Assembly: GCA_003994795.1 (NCBI GenBank)
Contig: AP018269.1
Span: 4,675,677-4,739,676 of the forward strand
Direction: 5' to 3'
From: Cylindrospermum sp. NIES-4074
Lineage (GTDB): Bacteria > Cyanobacteriota > Cyanobacteriia > Cyanobacteriales > Nostocaceae
Length of the DNA stretch: 64,000 nucleotides
The notes beneath the pieces are model-generated. The model saw only the letters and a list, made by a program, of their open reading frames with translations. It had not been told where the DNA came from and made no database searches. The translations under genes and the position numbers were made by a program. Of the stretch, positions 1 to 8,450 are shown piece after piece (position 1 is the first letter of the stretch; the number at the start of each line of letters is the position of its first letter).

Positions 1-983
1 CTAGTGGACAGTATTTCTACCCAGAAATGCCAAACACAAATATTCCGGGAGTTCCTAGCCGCACAGGAGCTTATGGTGATTTTATCTTAGTGAATGGGAT
101 GGCATGGCCTAAGTTGGAGGTAGAGCCGAGAAAGTATCGCTTCCGTTTGCTAAATGGTTCAGATTCGCGCTTTTATAAGCTGGAATTTTACAACCAAGCT
201 AAAAAGATTTATCAAATCGGTACCAGTCAAGGCTTTGTCAACAATCCAGTTGCTCTAAATAACTTCATTCTGTCTCCTAGCGAACGGATAGATGTGATTG
301 TTGACTTTACTGGTGATGCAGGAAAAGAGTTTATTCTGAGAAACTATGGCCCAGGTGCCGATCCTGGTACAACTGGTCAGATTATCAAGTTCGTTGTCAA
401 CCAACCGCTTAGTAGTGTTCCCAACGCTACGGTTGACACAAAGGAGAGTGATGGACTGACAACTAAATTGCGACCCAACACCCTCACAACTCCTACGGCA
501 ACCTCACCTACTCGGCAACTGGCTCTTTTTCAACTCAGAAAAGCAAATAATCAAGACCTTTTTCTGCTAGGTACATTGAAAGATGGCTCATTTAAATATG
601 ACGACCCTGTAACTGAGAAACCACAAGTGAACAAAACCGAGACATGGGAAATTTACAACCCTACTCAGTACTCACACACTATCCACCTACACTTGGTTGC
701 CTTCCAAGCTATTAATCGGCAGAAATTCAGTGGTAATATAGTCACTGAGGAAGACCCTGTAAAAGGTGAAGTTAAGCAGTATCTCCGAAATGTTACCTTG
801 CTTAACAGTCCTCAGGCTGTAGAACCCTACGAGAAAGGTCGGAAAGACGCCATAGTTGTCAACCCCAATGAAGTTGTCCGCCTTGTTGCTACTTTTGATA
901 AAGTAGGGGAGTATGTCTGGCATTGCCATGTGTTAATCCATGAAGATATGGATATGATGCGTCCGATTCAAGTTGTTAATTAG
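1..983 (+). CDS. Multicopper oxidase, C-terminal part (5' end outside window)
   Basis: The reading frame is already open at base 3, so the gene begins before the window; the first internal ATG is at 27 but is unlikely to be the true start. The product is the C-terminal part of a three-cupredoxin oxidase of the CotA/bilirubin oxidase type, which oxidises phenols, bilins or metals with reduction of O2 to water, normally in the periplasm. Copper-ligand motifs are visible: HTIHLHLVAF (type 1/2/3 ligands) and WHCHVLIHEDMDMM near the end (HCH tripeptide with a candidate axial Met). The preserved part matches domains 2-3. The substrate cannot be read from the sequence. Confidence 0.88.
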   Translation, partial: SGQYFYPEMPNTNIPGVPSRTGAYGDFILVNGMAWPKLEVEPRKYRFRLLNGSDSRFYKLEFYNQAKKIYQIGTSQGFVNNPVALNNFILSPSERIDVIVDFTGDAGKEFILRNYGPGADPGTTGQIIKFVVNQPLSSVPNATVDTKESDGLTTKLRPNTLTTPTATSPTRQLALFQLRKANNQDLFLLGTLKDGSFKYDDPVTEKPQVNKTETWEIYNPTQYSHTIHLHLVAFQAINRQKFSGNIVTEEDPVKGEVKQYLRNVTLLNSPQAVEPYEKGRKDAIVVNPNEVVRLVATFDKVGEYVWHCHVLIHEDMDMMRPIQVVN

Positions 984-1060
984 ATATCTTGCCAAACTAG
1001 CTTTTTGTCAGAGTCGGGAAAGATACAGACTTAACCTCCAACCCTTTCCCGAATCGATCA

Positions 1061-1088
1061 GTAGAGACGTTGCATGCAACGTCTCTAC
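1061..1088. repeat. 28-bp perfect palindrome (GTAGAGACGTT family)
   Basis: The arms GTAGAGACGTTGCA and TGCAACGTCTCTAC are exact reverse complements, so the site can form a 14-bp cruciform or RNA hairpin. A near-identical copy lies at 56597-56624, a degenerate one around 44317-44344, and a half-copy near 24523-24536. It follows the multicopper oxidase by about 80 bp and may act as a transcription end, but no T-tract follows. Confidence 0.8.
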
Positions 1089-1215
1089 ATTAATAGGAAA
1101 GAAAGAGGTCAACGTGTATTGCATAAAAACGAAAAGGGCTATATTCCCTTACACCCCATCGCAGGGTTTGAGTGCCAGCACTGGGTAAAATGGATTTGTC
1201 CGCAATCAAAACCTT

Positions 1216-1737
1216 ATGCTCACCACATCTGATTTTCTCCAGTACACCCAATGGTCAGGTATTGCTACTTTAGTATTTGCTGCCTTGACTATCCTGGCTT
1301 TTGTGCTCAAATGGGGCTTCCGCTTTCGGCTGGTGGGTACAACTGGCTTTATGCTGGTGCTGACGGGAGGTTTATTTGCACTTTCGTTGGTGCCTTTGAG
1401 TCGCACTGTGATTCCGGGTGCAGTGAAGTTCACTTTAGTTTATGACAATGGTTCTAGCCAAGCGGTAATTGCTACGGCACCTGATGTTTCCCCGACGGAA
1501 TTAGAAGCAACTTTACGTCAAGCTGCTAGTAATCTCTATTCTTATGGTCGCTTAGGTTCACGGGAGAACAACCAACTCATAGTTCGCGCTCGTACCATTA
1601 TCCACCCAGAACCGGGGCTTTCTCTACCAGTTTACTTGGGTCAGGTGACGCGATCGCTCGCCACTCGTGAAGATTCAGAAATGGCAGTGGAAATTTATCT
1701 AGACAAATTCGCTCAATTGCCTAGCAGCAAAGCGTAG
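1216..1737 (+). CDS. ycf51: Ycf51 family membrane protein
   Basis: 173-residue protein matching the Ycf51/DUF2518 family, found in cyanobacteria and some algal plastids; function unknown. Two hydrophobic segments (about residues 13-38 and 41-60) are followed by a soluble domain of about 110 residues, containing TLRQAASNLYSYGRLG and a conserved-looking VRARTIIHPEPGLSLPVYLG stretch. The length is typical for the family. It starts with ATG and stands alone between the oxidase and a repeat-rich gap, so its context gives no functional clue. Confidence is in the family, not in a role. Confidence 0.85.
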   Translation: MLTTSDFLQYTQWSGIATLVFAALTILAFVLKWGFRFRLVGTTGFMLVLTGGLFALSLVPLSRTVIPGAVKFTLVYDNGSSQAVIATAPDVSPTELEATLRQAASNLYSYGRLGSRENNQLIVRARTIIHPEPGLSLPVYLGQVTRSLATREDSEMAVEIYLDKFAQLPSSKA

Positions 1738-1748
1738 GAGGCAAGAAG

Positions 1749-1897
1749 AAGTGTGGGAAGTGTGGGGAGTGTGGGGAGTGTGGGGAGTGGTGAGTGAGCA
1801 ATATTAAATATTACTCCTCTGCTCCCCCATCCCCCCATCCCCCCATCCCCCCATCTCCCCCGTCTCCCCCATCCCCCTTGTCTCCCCCATCTCCCTC
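1749..1897. repeat. Low-complexity tandem repeats in gene-free gap 1738-2330
   Basis: The gap opens with about four units close to GTGTGGGGA, followed from about 1818 by a C-rich tract built of CCCCCCAT-type units that drifts into CTCCCCCAT units. Such short tandem repeats are common between Nostoc-type genes. The rest of the gap (1900-2330) holds only a small hairpin (2077-2109) and AT-rich DNA; I see no further gene. Confidence 0.8.
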
Positions 1898-2076
1898 AGT
1901 TACCAGGATGACATGATTTTATTTGTATTTACTGTTACAATAAAGATTAATCTTAGATTAAGATATTGAGAAATTTGGAAATTTCACTAACGCGAACAAG
2001 TTAATCAACCTGCTGGTACTGGTAGCGGTGACAGGGAATTAGGCACTCTTGGCTAATCCCCAATTTATAATCCTTA

Positions 2077-2109
2077 ATTCTCAGAAACTTTTCTTAAGAA
2101 TCTGAGAAT
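2077..2109. other. Small hairpin upstream of the dehydrogenase
   Basis: ATTCTCAGA and TCTGAGAAT form a perfect 9-bp stem around a 15-nt loop, about 220 bp before the dehydrogenase start. It could be a 5' leader structure or the end of an upstream transcript; no T-tract follows. Its role is unknown. Confidence 0.35.
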
Positions 2110-2330
2110 GGTAATGTTAATTAATTATTCGGTTATTCCCATCTTTGATACTTCGGAAATTGAGGCTAATGGACACCATCAGGATCAAGCCATGCCGTCA
2201 AATCATTTAACTGGTCGGCGACAGGCTTTTGCCAGGTTGTAGCTATGCTGATATCAGTGCAGCAACAAGAAGTAGGCAGATTAAGTCTAATTTGATGAAG
2301 AAATATCAAGGTTTTGGCAAACTAGTTATT

Positions 2331-3503
2331 ATGCTTAATCAATCTTCTACTCAAACTTTGTCCACTCAAACTCCTAGTTCGTTATTTACCCTCTCGGTTG
2401 CCCCTGCAAAGGTGATCCGTGGTGCCGGCGTGTTGCAGGCGGCAGGGTTAGAAATCGCTCGTTTGGGGAGTCGTCCCTTAATTGTGGCTGGTGACTATAC
2501 TCTGTCCCTCAGTCAACAGAGTTTGCAACCAATTTTACAAGGGCAAAAATTGGATATTGCCCAAGCTTCCTATGGTGCAGATTGTTGTGAAGCGAGTCTG
2601 AAAGCTTTAGGCAAGGCTGCTAAAGAACATAAAGCTGATGTGATTATCGGTGTTGGTGGTGGCAAAGCAATGGATACGGCGAAGTTAGTCGCCCAACAGT
2701 TGCAGTTACCTGTGGTGACTATTCCCACATCAGCATCTACTTGTGCAGCTTGGAGTGCGCTGTCGAATGTGTATTCTGAAACTGGGGCATTTCTTTATGA
2801 TGTAGCCCTGTCTCGCTGTCCTGATTTATTGATTCTCGATTATGACTTAATTCAAACTGCACCGCAAAGCACCTTAGTGGCGGGTATTGGGGATGCGATC
2901 GCCAAATGGTATGAAGCCTCAGTTAGCAGTGGACACTTGCAACAAACTTTAATTATTGCCGCTGTCCAACAAGCGCGAGTCTTACGAGATATCTTATTAC
3001 AAAAGTCTGCCACAGCCCTGCAAGAACCAGGCAGCGAGGTTTGGCGAGAAGTTGTAGACGCAACGGTTTTACTCGCTGGTGTCATCGGTGGACTAGGGGG
3101 GGCCCAGTGTCGCACCGTTGCCGCCCATGCTGTACATAATGGTTTAACTCACGTTTCCGGGCATGGCAGCATACATGGCGAAAAAGTCGCCTATGGCATA
3201 TTGGTGCAACTGCGGTTAGAAGAGATGATCCAGGGCAATCAATTAGCTGGGACATCCCGACAACAATTATTAAAATTCTATGCAGAGATTGGACTACCGC
3301 AAAAATTGGCTGATTTGGGATTGGGCAATATTACCCTCAGAGAGTTGCAAACATCTGCGGAAATTGCGATCGCCCCTAATTCTGACATTCATCGACTACC
3401 GTTTAAAGTTGCAACCGAACAGTTAATGGCAGCGATGGTTTCTACGACTGCACCAATAGATCGAGTCTCCAGCAGGGTAATGAGTGAAGAGGTGAAGGAA
3501 TGA
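2331..3503 (+). CDS. Iron-containing alcohol dehydrogenase family protein (glycerol dehydrogenase-like)
   Basis: About 390 residues of the group III (iron/zinc) dehydrogenase fold. An N-terminal NAD(P)-binding half includes VIIGVGGGKAMDTAKLV. The metal ligands expected in glycerol-dehydrogenase-like members are present: Asp in GIGDAIAKWYEA, His in AHAVHNGLTH, and His in HGSIHGEKVAYG. The frame is open from 2229, but the ATG at 2331 gives the N-terminus (MLNQSS, then FTLSVAPAKVIRGAG) expected for the family, so I prefer it. The stop overlaps the start of the following aminotransferase (ATGA), implying translational coupling and a shared pathway, perhaps oxidation of a hydroxy compound followed by transamination. 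The substrate is unknown. Confidence 0.82.
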   Translation: MLNQSSTQTLSTQTPSSLFTLSVAPAKVIRGAGVLQAAGLEIARLGSRPLIVAGDYTLSLSQQSLQPILQGQKLDIAQASYGADCCEASLKALGKAAKEHKADVIIGVGGGKAMDTAKLVAQQLQLPVVTIPTSASTCAAWSALSNVYSETGAFLYDVALSRCPDLLILDYDLIQTAPQSTLVAGIGDAIAKWYEASVSSGHLQQTLIIAAVQQARVLRDILLQKSATALQEPGSEVWREVVDATVLLAGVIGGLGGAQCRTVAAHAVHNGLTHVSGHGSIHGEKVAYGILVQLRLEEMIQGNQLAGTSRQQLLKFYAEIGLPQKLADLGLGNITLRELQTSAEIAIAPNSDIHRLPFKVATEQLMAAMVSTTAPIDRVSSRVMSEEVKE

Positions 3504-4720
3504 GTTTAAATTGGATTACCCCCGCAGAACGCATCCAAAAGCTACCGCCTTATGTGTTTGCCCGTCTGGATGAACTGAAGGCCAAAGCAAGGGAACAAGG
3601 GCTAGATTTAATTGATTTGGGGATGGGAAACCCGGATGGCGCCACACCCCAACCAGTGGTAGATGCGGCAGTTGCAGCTTTGCAAAATCCCGCTAATCAT
3701 GGTTATCCACCTTTTGAAGGTACTGCTAGTTTCCGGCGTGCTATTACCAACTGGTACAATCGCCGCTATGGTGTGGTTCTTGATCCCGATAGTGAGGCTT
3801 TACCCCTACTCGGTTCTAAAGAAGGATTAGCCCATTTAGCGATCGCCTACATTAACCCCGGTGATGTGGTGCTTGTACCCTCTCCTGCTTATCCTGCCCA
3901 TTTTCGCGGCCCGGCGATCGCAGGAGGAGAAGTTTACAGCTTAATTCTCAAAGAAGAAAATAACTGGTTAATTGATTTAGCTGCTATTCCTGAGGAAGTA
4001 GCCAGAAAAGCCAAAATTCTCTATTTCAATTATCCCAGCAACCCCACCGCCGCCACTGCCCCCCGTGAATTCTTTGAAGAAATTGTCGCTTTTGCCCGCA
4101 AATATGAAATCCTTTTAGTGCATGACTTGTGTTATGCTGAGTTAGCTTTTGATGGTTATCAACCCACTAGCTTGTTAGAAATTCCTGGTGCGAAAGAAAT
4201 TGGTGTAGAGTTTCACACTCTATCCAAAACCTATAATATGGCAGGTTGGCGTGTGGGGTTTGTGGTGGGTAATCGCCATGTAATTCAAGGTTTACGGACA
4301 CTGAAAACGAATTTGGATTATGGCATTTTCGCCGCTTTGCAAACCGCAGCAGAAACCGCTTTGCAACTACCAGATGTGTATTTGCATGATGTACAACAGC
4401 GCTACCGCACCCGTCGGGATTTTCTGATTGATGGGTTAGGAAAGTTGGGGTGGGATATTCCCAAAACTAACGCCACAATGTATCTTTGGGTAAAATGTCC
4501 CGTGGGTATGGGTTCCACAGATTTTGCCTTGAATGTGTTGCAGCAAACTGGTGTTGTTGTCACCCCAGGTAATGCCTTTGGGGTTGCTGGTGAGGGTTAT
4601 GTGCGGATTAGTTTAATTGCAGATTGCGATCGCTTGGGTGAAGCCTTAGCTAGATTTAAACAAGCTGGTATCCGCTATCAACCAGAAGCCGTTGTCGCTG
4701 GTTCCGAATTAGGAGTTTAA
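3500..4720 (+). CDS. PLP-dependent class I/II aminotransferase (LL-diaminopimelate/aspartate aminotransferase-like)
   Basis: 406 residues, fold-type I aminotransferase. The PLP-binding lysine is K243 in TLSKTYNMAGWRVGF; other landmarks are GMGNPDG (residues 41-47), NYPSNPT (about 177-183) and the cofactor-binding Asp in HDLCYAE. The sequence is of the alanine/aspartate/LL-DAP aminotransferase group, for which substrate cannot be assigned by motif alone. It is translationally coupled to the upstream dehydrogenase by a 4-bp overlap. An AT-rich tail and a weak hairpin follow the stop. Confidence 0.85.
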   Translation: MSLNWITPAERIQKLPPYVFARLDELKAKAREQGLDLIDLGMGNPDGATPQPVVDAAVAALQNPANHGYPPFEGTASFRRAITNWYNRRYGVVLDPDSEALPLLGSKEGLAHLAIAYINPGDVVLVPSPAYPAHFRGPAIAGGEVYSLILKEENNWLIDLAAIPEEVARKAKILYFNYPSNPTAATAPREFFEEIVAFARKYEILLVHDLCYAELAFDGYQPTSLLEIPGAKEIGVEFHTLSKTYNMAGWRVGFVVGNRHVIQGLRTLKTNLDYGIFAALQTAAETALQLPDVYLHDVQQRYRTRRDFLIDGLGKLGWDIPKTNATMYLWVKCPVGMGSTDFALNVLQQTGVVVTPGNAFGVAGEGYVRISLIADCDRLGEALARFKQAGIRYQPEAVVAGSELGV

Positions 4721-4783
4721 ACAATTAAAAATTAAAAATTAAGAATTGTTCGCGTAGCGTCAGGAAGTGAAGACTCTTACATC

Positions 4784-4808
4784 AAGGGATTTAAACCCTT
4801 TTCTTCTT
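4784..4808 (+). terminator. Weak candidate terminator after the aminotransferase
   Basis: AAGGG and CCCTT form a short stem with a 7-nt loop, followed by a T-rich run (TTTTCTTCTT). The stem is only 5 bp, so this is tentative. Confidence 0.3.
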
Positions 4809-4859
4809 AATGATACGCGATTTTCAAATTCTTTAATTCCGCGCTTGAATAATCTGAAT

Positions 4860-5140
4860 TTAACTATCATATTGCTGATTTAACGAGGTTAGTAAATCAG
4901 CAATTTCTGAAATATTAAACAACGCAACACCTAGATTTTCTAGTTGTTCAACAGATAAAGCTTTGACTCTCTCAATGATTAAGGAATCAAGTTCCCCAAA
5001 CCGTTGATTAAGTAAACGCAGACAAAATTTAACTGCTTCTATTTGTTCTCCAATTTGTTTTCCTCTTTGTTCACCTATTTTTTCTCCCTTCTGCAAAAAT
5101 ATCCTGATAAATTACTGATTCCTGCATAATCTCCTCGCTT
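4860..5140 (-). pseudogene. Duplicated 3' fragment of the adjacent Rpn-type nuclease gene
   Basis: This segment repeats, on the same strand, the 3' third of the neighbouring gene at 5181-6080. The encoded tail (IEAVKFCLRLLNQRFGELDS) is the same, with a few substitutions. A one-base insertion after CTGCAAAA breaks the frame relative to the parent, and homology stops near 5140. An open stretch of 78 codons (5096 to 4860) remains. The 12-bp unit encoding RGEQ-type residues is present about once here versus four times in the parent. It looks like a tandem partial duplication that is decaying. Confidence 0.75.
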
Positions 5141-5180
5141 ACAAAGTAAGTTGGGTTGATAAAACCCTACACAAAAATCA

Positions 5181-6080
5181 CTATTTATCATTATCTTGTT
5201 GGTTTAACCAAGTTAGTAAATCAGCAACTTCTGAAATATTAAACAACGCAGCACCTAAATTTTCTAGCTGTTCAACAGATAAGGCTTTTACTCTTTCAAT
5301 TATCAAGGAATCAAGTTCCCCAAAACGTTGATTAAGTAAACGCAGACAAAATTTAACTGCTTCTATTTGTTCTCCAATTTGTTTTCCTCTTTGTTCACCT
5401 CTTTGTTCACCTCTTTGTTCACCTCTTTGTTCACCTATTTTTTCACCCTTCTGCAAAATATCCTGATAAATTACTGATTCCTGCATAATCTCCTCGCTTA
5501 ACAATTGACGAATTAAGTTTTTCTGGAACCGCAACCCTGCTAAAATCTCTGTGTAAGCAGCAATATCCTGTTTAGTCTCCTTATCTGCAATTTTAGCAAC
5601 GTTCTCGGCAACCTGGGATAACAAACCTTGAGGTGAATTTGTCCGAGTTAATGGTGCTAAGGGTAATAATGCGGGATTTTCGAGAAATACAGCCGAATCT
5701 TGTTCCCACATACGGATGACGCGATAGCGGTGATTTGTGGTTTCATTGATGTATGCTTCTGCAAATACGATTTCGCTATTTGTTTCTTGCAAGAAAATCA
5801 CTACTTGGGTTACAGGAACTTGATATTTACGTATTAATCTCACCGAGTAATCTAACATCCGCAAAGGAATAGGAGTTTTAGAAGTTGCTTCGGTTTGAAA
5901 TTCAATATGTAAGATTCGATTTTCTGTTTGTAAAAAAGTCACAAAATCAGCGCGAATTGGTTCGATACTCAATTCGGTTTTTAATACTTTGATGTTTCGC
6001 GGTTCGTCGTTTAGCAACCAACGCGCAAAATCAAGGGGGTATTTTTCGGCTAATACTTTACAAACGTTGTCGAAACTCAC
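5181..6080 (-). CDS. Rpn family recombination-promoting nuclease/putative transposase
   Basis: 299 residues. The N-terminal half is a PD-(D/E)XK-type nuclease domain: DFVTFLQTENRILHIEFQTE (residues about 45-64) holds the expected Asp and the E-x-Q cluster. The middle carries a charged low-complexity stretch of four RGEQ units encoded by a 12-bp DNA repeat, then a DUF4351-like C-terminal helical tail (LLNQRFGELDS). Rpn proteins are endonucleases that raise RecA-independent recombination and often occur in many copies in cyanobacteria. The downstream partial duplicate suggests local recombination. Confidence 0.8.
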   Translation of the reverse strand: MSFDNVCKVLAEKYPLDFARWLLNDEPRNIKVLKTELSIEPIRADFVTFLQTENRILHIEFQTEATSKTPIPLRMLDYSVRLIRKYQVPVTQVVIFLQETNSEIVFAEAYINETTNHRYRVIRMWEQDSAVFLENPALLPLAPLTRTNSPQGLLSQVAENVAKIADKETKQDIAAYTEILAGLRFQKNLIRQLLSEEIMQESVIYQDILQKGEKIGEQRGEQRGEQRGEQRGKQIGEQIEAVKFCLRLLNQRFGELDSLIIERVKALSVEQLENLGAALFNISEVADLLTWLNQQDNDK

Positions 6081-6261
6081 CGATTTATCAAAATTTATAT
6101 GACAATCATGATTATAAAATTCAATTGGCTAATTGGAAATGAGGATTGATAAAATAAACCATATTTTTGATGTTATTTAAAGCAGGTTTCAGTAATTATA
6201 ATTAATGTTTAGCCTGAGAATGTTAGATTACCTCCGCTGGTTGATTCTTGAATGATAATAA

Positions 6262-6375
6262 GCCCTGAACTAAAGTTCGGGCTGAAAGCGAAAGTCAGCT
6301 AAAGCTAACTAAAAGAAACTTTTAACCCGTTTTAAGGGGTTTAGGCTTTAAGCCGGAAATTTATTTCCTGGCTGA
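6262..6375. repeat. Composite hairpin repeat (solo REP-like element) in gap 6081-6499
   Basis: A 10-bp stem AGCCCTGAAC/GTTCGGGCT with loop TAAA (6262-6284) is followed by GTCAGCTAAAGCTAACTAAA, then TTTAGGCTTTAAGCCGG and GGAAATTTATTTCC. The modules AGCTAAAGCT-AACT, GGCTT-AAGCC and the GAA-TTATTTCC palindrome resemble those flanking the transposase at 51.8 kb. No coding sequence is visible in this 400-bp gap. Confidence 0.6.
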
Positions 6376-6499
6376 CTCTAGATTGAGGCAGCATATCATC
6401 ATCTGTGTTAAGTAGCTGTTTAACCCTTATGATAAAGCTTAAGTGATTTTGCTGCCTAATATTGTGATATAGCAATCTTATTTGATATTCAAGAAGTTA

Positions 6500-6829
6500 A
6501 TGCTCACTCCTCCTGCTACAATTCCTCACCTCATTGCTGAAGGCTTCCATGCCCTTTCTGATCCTCTCAGAATTAGTGTAATTGAATTGCTGCGACAACA
6601 AGAACTCTGTGTATGTGACTTATGCGAAGCTTTGGGGGTAAGTCAGTCAAAACTGTCTTTTCACCTCAAAACTCTCAAGGAAGCTGGTTTAGTTAACTCC
6701 CGTCAGGAAGGACGTTGGATTTATTACAGTTTGAATGTTAGCCAATTTAGCGTTTTAGAGGCATATTTGGCAGGTTTTAGCAAAAATATTCCAATTTCTC
6801 CTGCACGTCCCTGCGAAGACCCTGGCTGA
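6500..6829 (+). CDS. arsR: ArsR family arsenite-responsive repressor
   Basis: About 109 residues from the ATG at 6500 (a TTG lies six codons upstream at 6482). It is a winged-helix ArsR/SmtB protein with the arsenite-binding site ELCVCDLC: Cys37, Cys39 and Cys42 have the same spacing as in E. coli ArsR. The recognition helix is VSQSKLSFHLKTLKEAGLV. Known family members leave DNA when As(III) or Sb(III) binds. Two matching operators lie just downstream, before the aquaporin gene, supporting control of the aqp-arsH-arsC operon. Confidence 0.9.
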   Translation: MLTPPATIPHLIAEGFHALSDPLRISVIELLRQQELCVCDLCEALGVSQSKLSFHLKTLKEAGLVNSRQEGRWIYYSLNVSQFSVLEAYLAGFSKNIPISPARPCEDPG

Positions 6830-6832
6830 CAC

Positions 6833-6848
6833 ATCAAAAAAAATTGAT
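6833..6848. promoter_or_regulatory. ArsR operator 1 (ATCAA-N6-TTGAT)
   Basis: ATCAAAAAAAATTGAT has perfect 5-bp arms separated by 6 bp. This is the motif I recall for ArsR sites in cyanobacterial ars promoters. It sits 4 bp after the arsR stop codon. Confidence 0.65.
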
Positions 6849-6878
6849 ATATTTTTGTGTAGAGTGCTATGCTTTGTA

Positions 6879-6908
6879 TTGACATATCAAGTTTTTTTGA
6901 AATGATAT
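6879..6908 (+). promoter_or_regulatory. Promoter with overlapping ArsR operator 2, upstream of the aquaporin gene
   Basis: A consensus -35 box TTGACA (6879-6884) is followed 18 bp later by TGATAT as a possible -10 (6903-6908). Between them lies ATCAAGTTTTTTTGAA (6886-6901), a 9/10 match to ATCAA-N6-TTGAT. A repressor bound here would cover the core promoter. The start codon of the aquaporin gene is about 95 bp downstream. Confidence 0.6.
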
Positions 6909-7003
6909 AGGTATAGCTTCATACAGGTGAGGTCAATGAAGGCGATCGCTAAAAATTTGCCAGCAGACTCCAAAAATACGGTAATAAAAGCAGTTTTAAG
7001 TTG

Positions 7004-7693
7004 ATGAAGTCATTTTTAAAAGAAATTTATCAATTTAGGCGAGAAGCTTTAGCAGAAGGCATTGGTACCTTTATCTTAGTGTTTGTGGGTACTGGTGCAG
7101 TGATGGTGAACAACATTAGTCAAGGCGCTATCACTCATTTAGGTATCAGTTTTGTCTTTGGAGCGGTAGTGGCAGCACTGATATACGGCATTGGGCATTT
7201 AAGCGGCGCACACTTTAACCCAGCGGTGACGCTGGCGTTTTGGAGTAGTGGTTTTTTCTCGAAGAGGCGAGTTATACCGTATATTTTAGCACAATTAATT
7301 GGTGCGATCGCCGCCTCAGCCTTACTGCTAACTACTTTGGGAAGAGTTGCCAATTTGGGGGCTACCCTACCACTGCATGGTAATTGGTGGCAATCTTTAG
7401 TGTTAGAAACCGTGATCACCTTTATTTTGATGTTTGTCATTTTGGGTTCAGGACTAGATCGCCGCGCACATATCGGTTTTGCTGGATTAGCAATTGGGTT
7501 AACAGTGGGAATGGAAGCAGCTTTTATGGGGCTAATCACCGGTGCAAGTATGAATCCAGCCCGTTCCTTTGGCCCTGCTTTTGTGGGAGGAATTTGGCAG
7601 CATCATTGGGTTTATTGGGTTGCGCCAATTTTAGGGGCGCAATTAGCAGTGATAGTTTATCGGTTACTTTCGCATGGATTTCGAGATTTTTAG
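7004..7693 (+). CDS. Aquaporin/aquaglyceroporin (MIP family) in the arsenic operon, AqpS-like
   Basis: About 229 residues with six membrane helices and both pore motifs: HFNPAVT (first half) and SMNPARSFGPA (second half). TTG at 7001 precedes ATG at 7004; the ATG is preferred. MIP channels move water, glycerol or neutral As(OH)3. Its place between arsR and arsH-arsC, with ArsR sites upstream, suggests it releases arsenite made by ArsC, as described for Sinorhizobium AqpS, where the channel replaces an ArsB/Acr3 pump. No arsenite pump gene is seen in the window. The arsenite role is inferred from context; the family call is firm. Confidence 0.87.
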   Translation: MKSFLKEIYQFRREALAEGIGTFILVFVGTGAVMVNNISQGAITHLGISFVFGAVVAALIYGIGHLSGAHFNPAVTLAFWSSGFFSKRRVIPYILAQLIGAIAASALLLTTLGRVANLGATLPLHGNWWQSLVLETVITFILMFVILGSGLDRRAHIGFAGLAIGLTVGMEAAFMGLITGASMNPARSFGPAFVGGIWQHHWVYWVAPILGAQLAVIVYRLLSHGFRDF

Positions 7694-7742
7694 GAATCCA
7701 GAAAACAGAGAATCTGTTAATTAAAGTTGATTAATAATATCC

Positions 7743-8411
7743 ATGATGTCCTTCAACCATCCACCGAGAATATTGTTTTTATATGGTTCTTTGCGGGAAC
7801 GTTCTTATAGCCGCCTGTTAGCAGAAGAAGCCGCGAGAATAATTGAGGAATTTGGTGCAGAAGTGCGGTTTTTTAATCCTGGTGAATTACCCATTTATGG
7901 TAGTGTTCCAGATACTCATCCTCAAGTACGGAAATTACGCGAATTGAGTATTTGGTCAGAGGGTCAAGTGTGGTCTTCTCCGGAAATGCACGGGAATATT
8001 ACTGGCATTATCAAAAACCAAATTGACTGGATTCCTTTAAGTTTAGGTGCAGTCAGACCAACTCAAGGAAAAACATTGGCAATTATGCAAGTTAGTGGTG
8101 GTTCTCAGTCTTTCAACGCTGTGAATACAATGCGAATTTTAGGACGTTGGATGCGAATGTTTACAATGCCCAATCAGTCTTCTGTAGCCAAAGCTTACCA
8201 AGAATTTAACGAAGATGGCACAATGAAAAATTCACCTTACCGCGATCGTGTTATTGATGTCATGGAAGAACTTTATAAATTTACATTGCTGTTGCGTGAC
8301 AAAGTTGATTACCTCACAGACCGCTATAGCGAACGTCAGGAAAAAGCAGCACAAGAAGCCATCAAGTTAGCAAATAGCGCCCTGGAAGTTAATGCTAATC
8401 GTATCTCATAA
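7743..8411 (+). CDS. arsH: ArsH, NADPH-dependent flavoprotein of arsenic resistance
   Basis: 222 residues, flavodoxin-like NADPH:FMN oxidoreductase. Landmarks are [20 protein letters not shown] (FMN phosphate loop), [20 protein letters not shown] and [11 protein letters not shown]. ArsH proteins oxidise trivalent methylarsenicals and can reduce quinones, Fe(III) or chromate. Two ATGs are adjacent (7743, 7746). It lies 49 bp after the aquaporin gene and 39 bp before arsC, so the three genes form one operon. Confidence 0.92.
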   Translation: MMSFNHPPRILFLYGSLRERSYSRLLAEEAARIIEEFGAEVRFFNPGELPIYGSVPDTHPQVRKLRELSIWSEGQVWSSPEMHGNITGIIKNQIDWIPLSLGAVRPTQGKTLAIMQVSGGSQSFNAVNTMRILGRWMRMFTMPNQSSVAKAYQEFNEDGTMKNSPYRDRVIDVMEELYKFTLLLRDKVDYLTDRYSERQEKAAQEAIKLANSALEVNANRIS

Positions 8412-8450
8412 AAGTTTCCTTTAGTTAACTTATCAACAACCAATAAAATC

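Noticed and set aside
2150-2330. Possible riboswitch upstream of the dehydrogenase
   Set aside because: Some pairing (GTTG...CAAC and a CTGATATCAG palindrome) is present, but no known riboswitch core could be matched.
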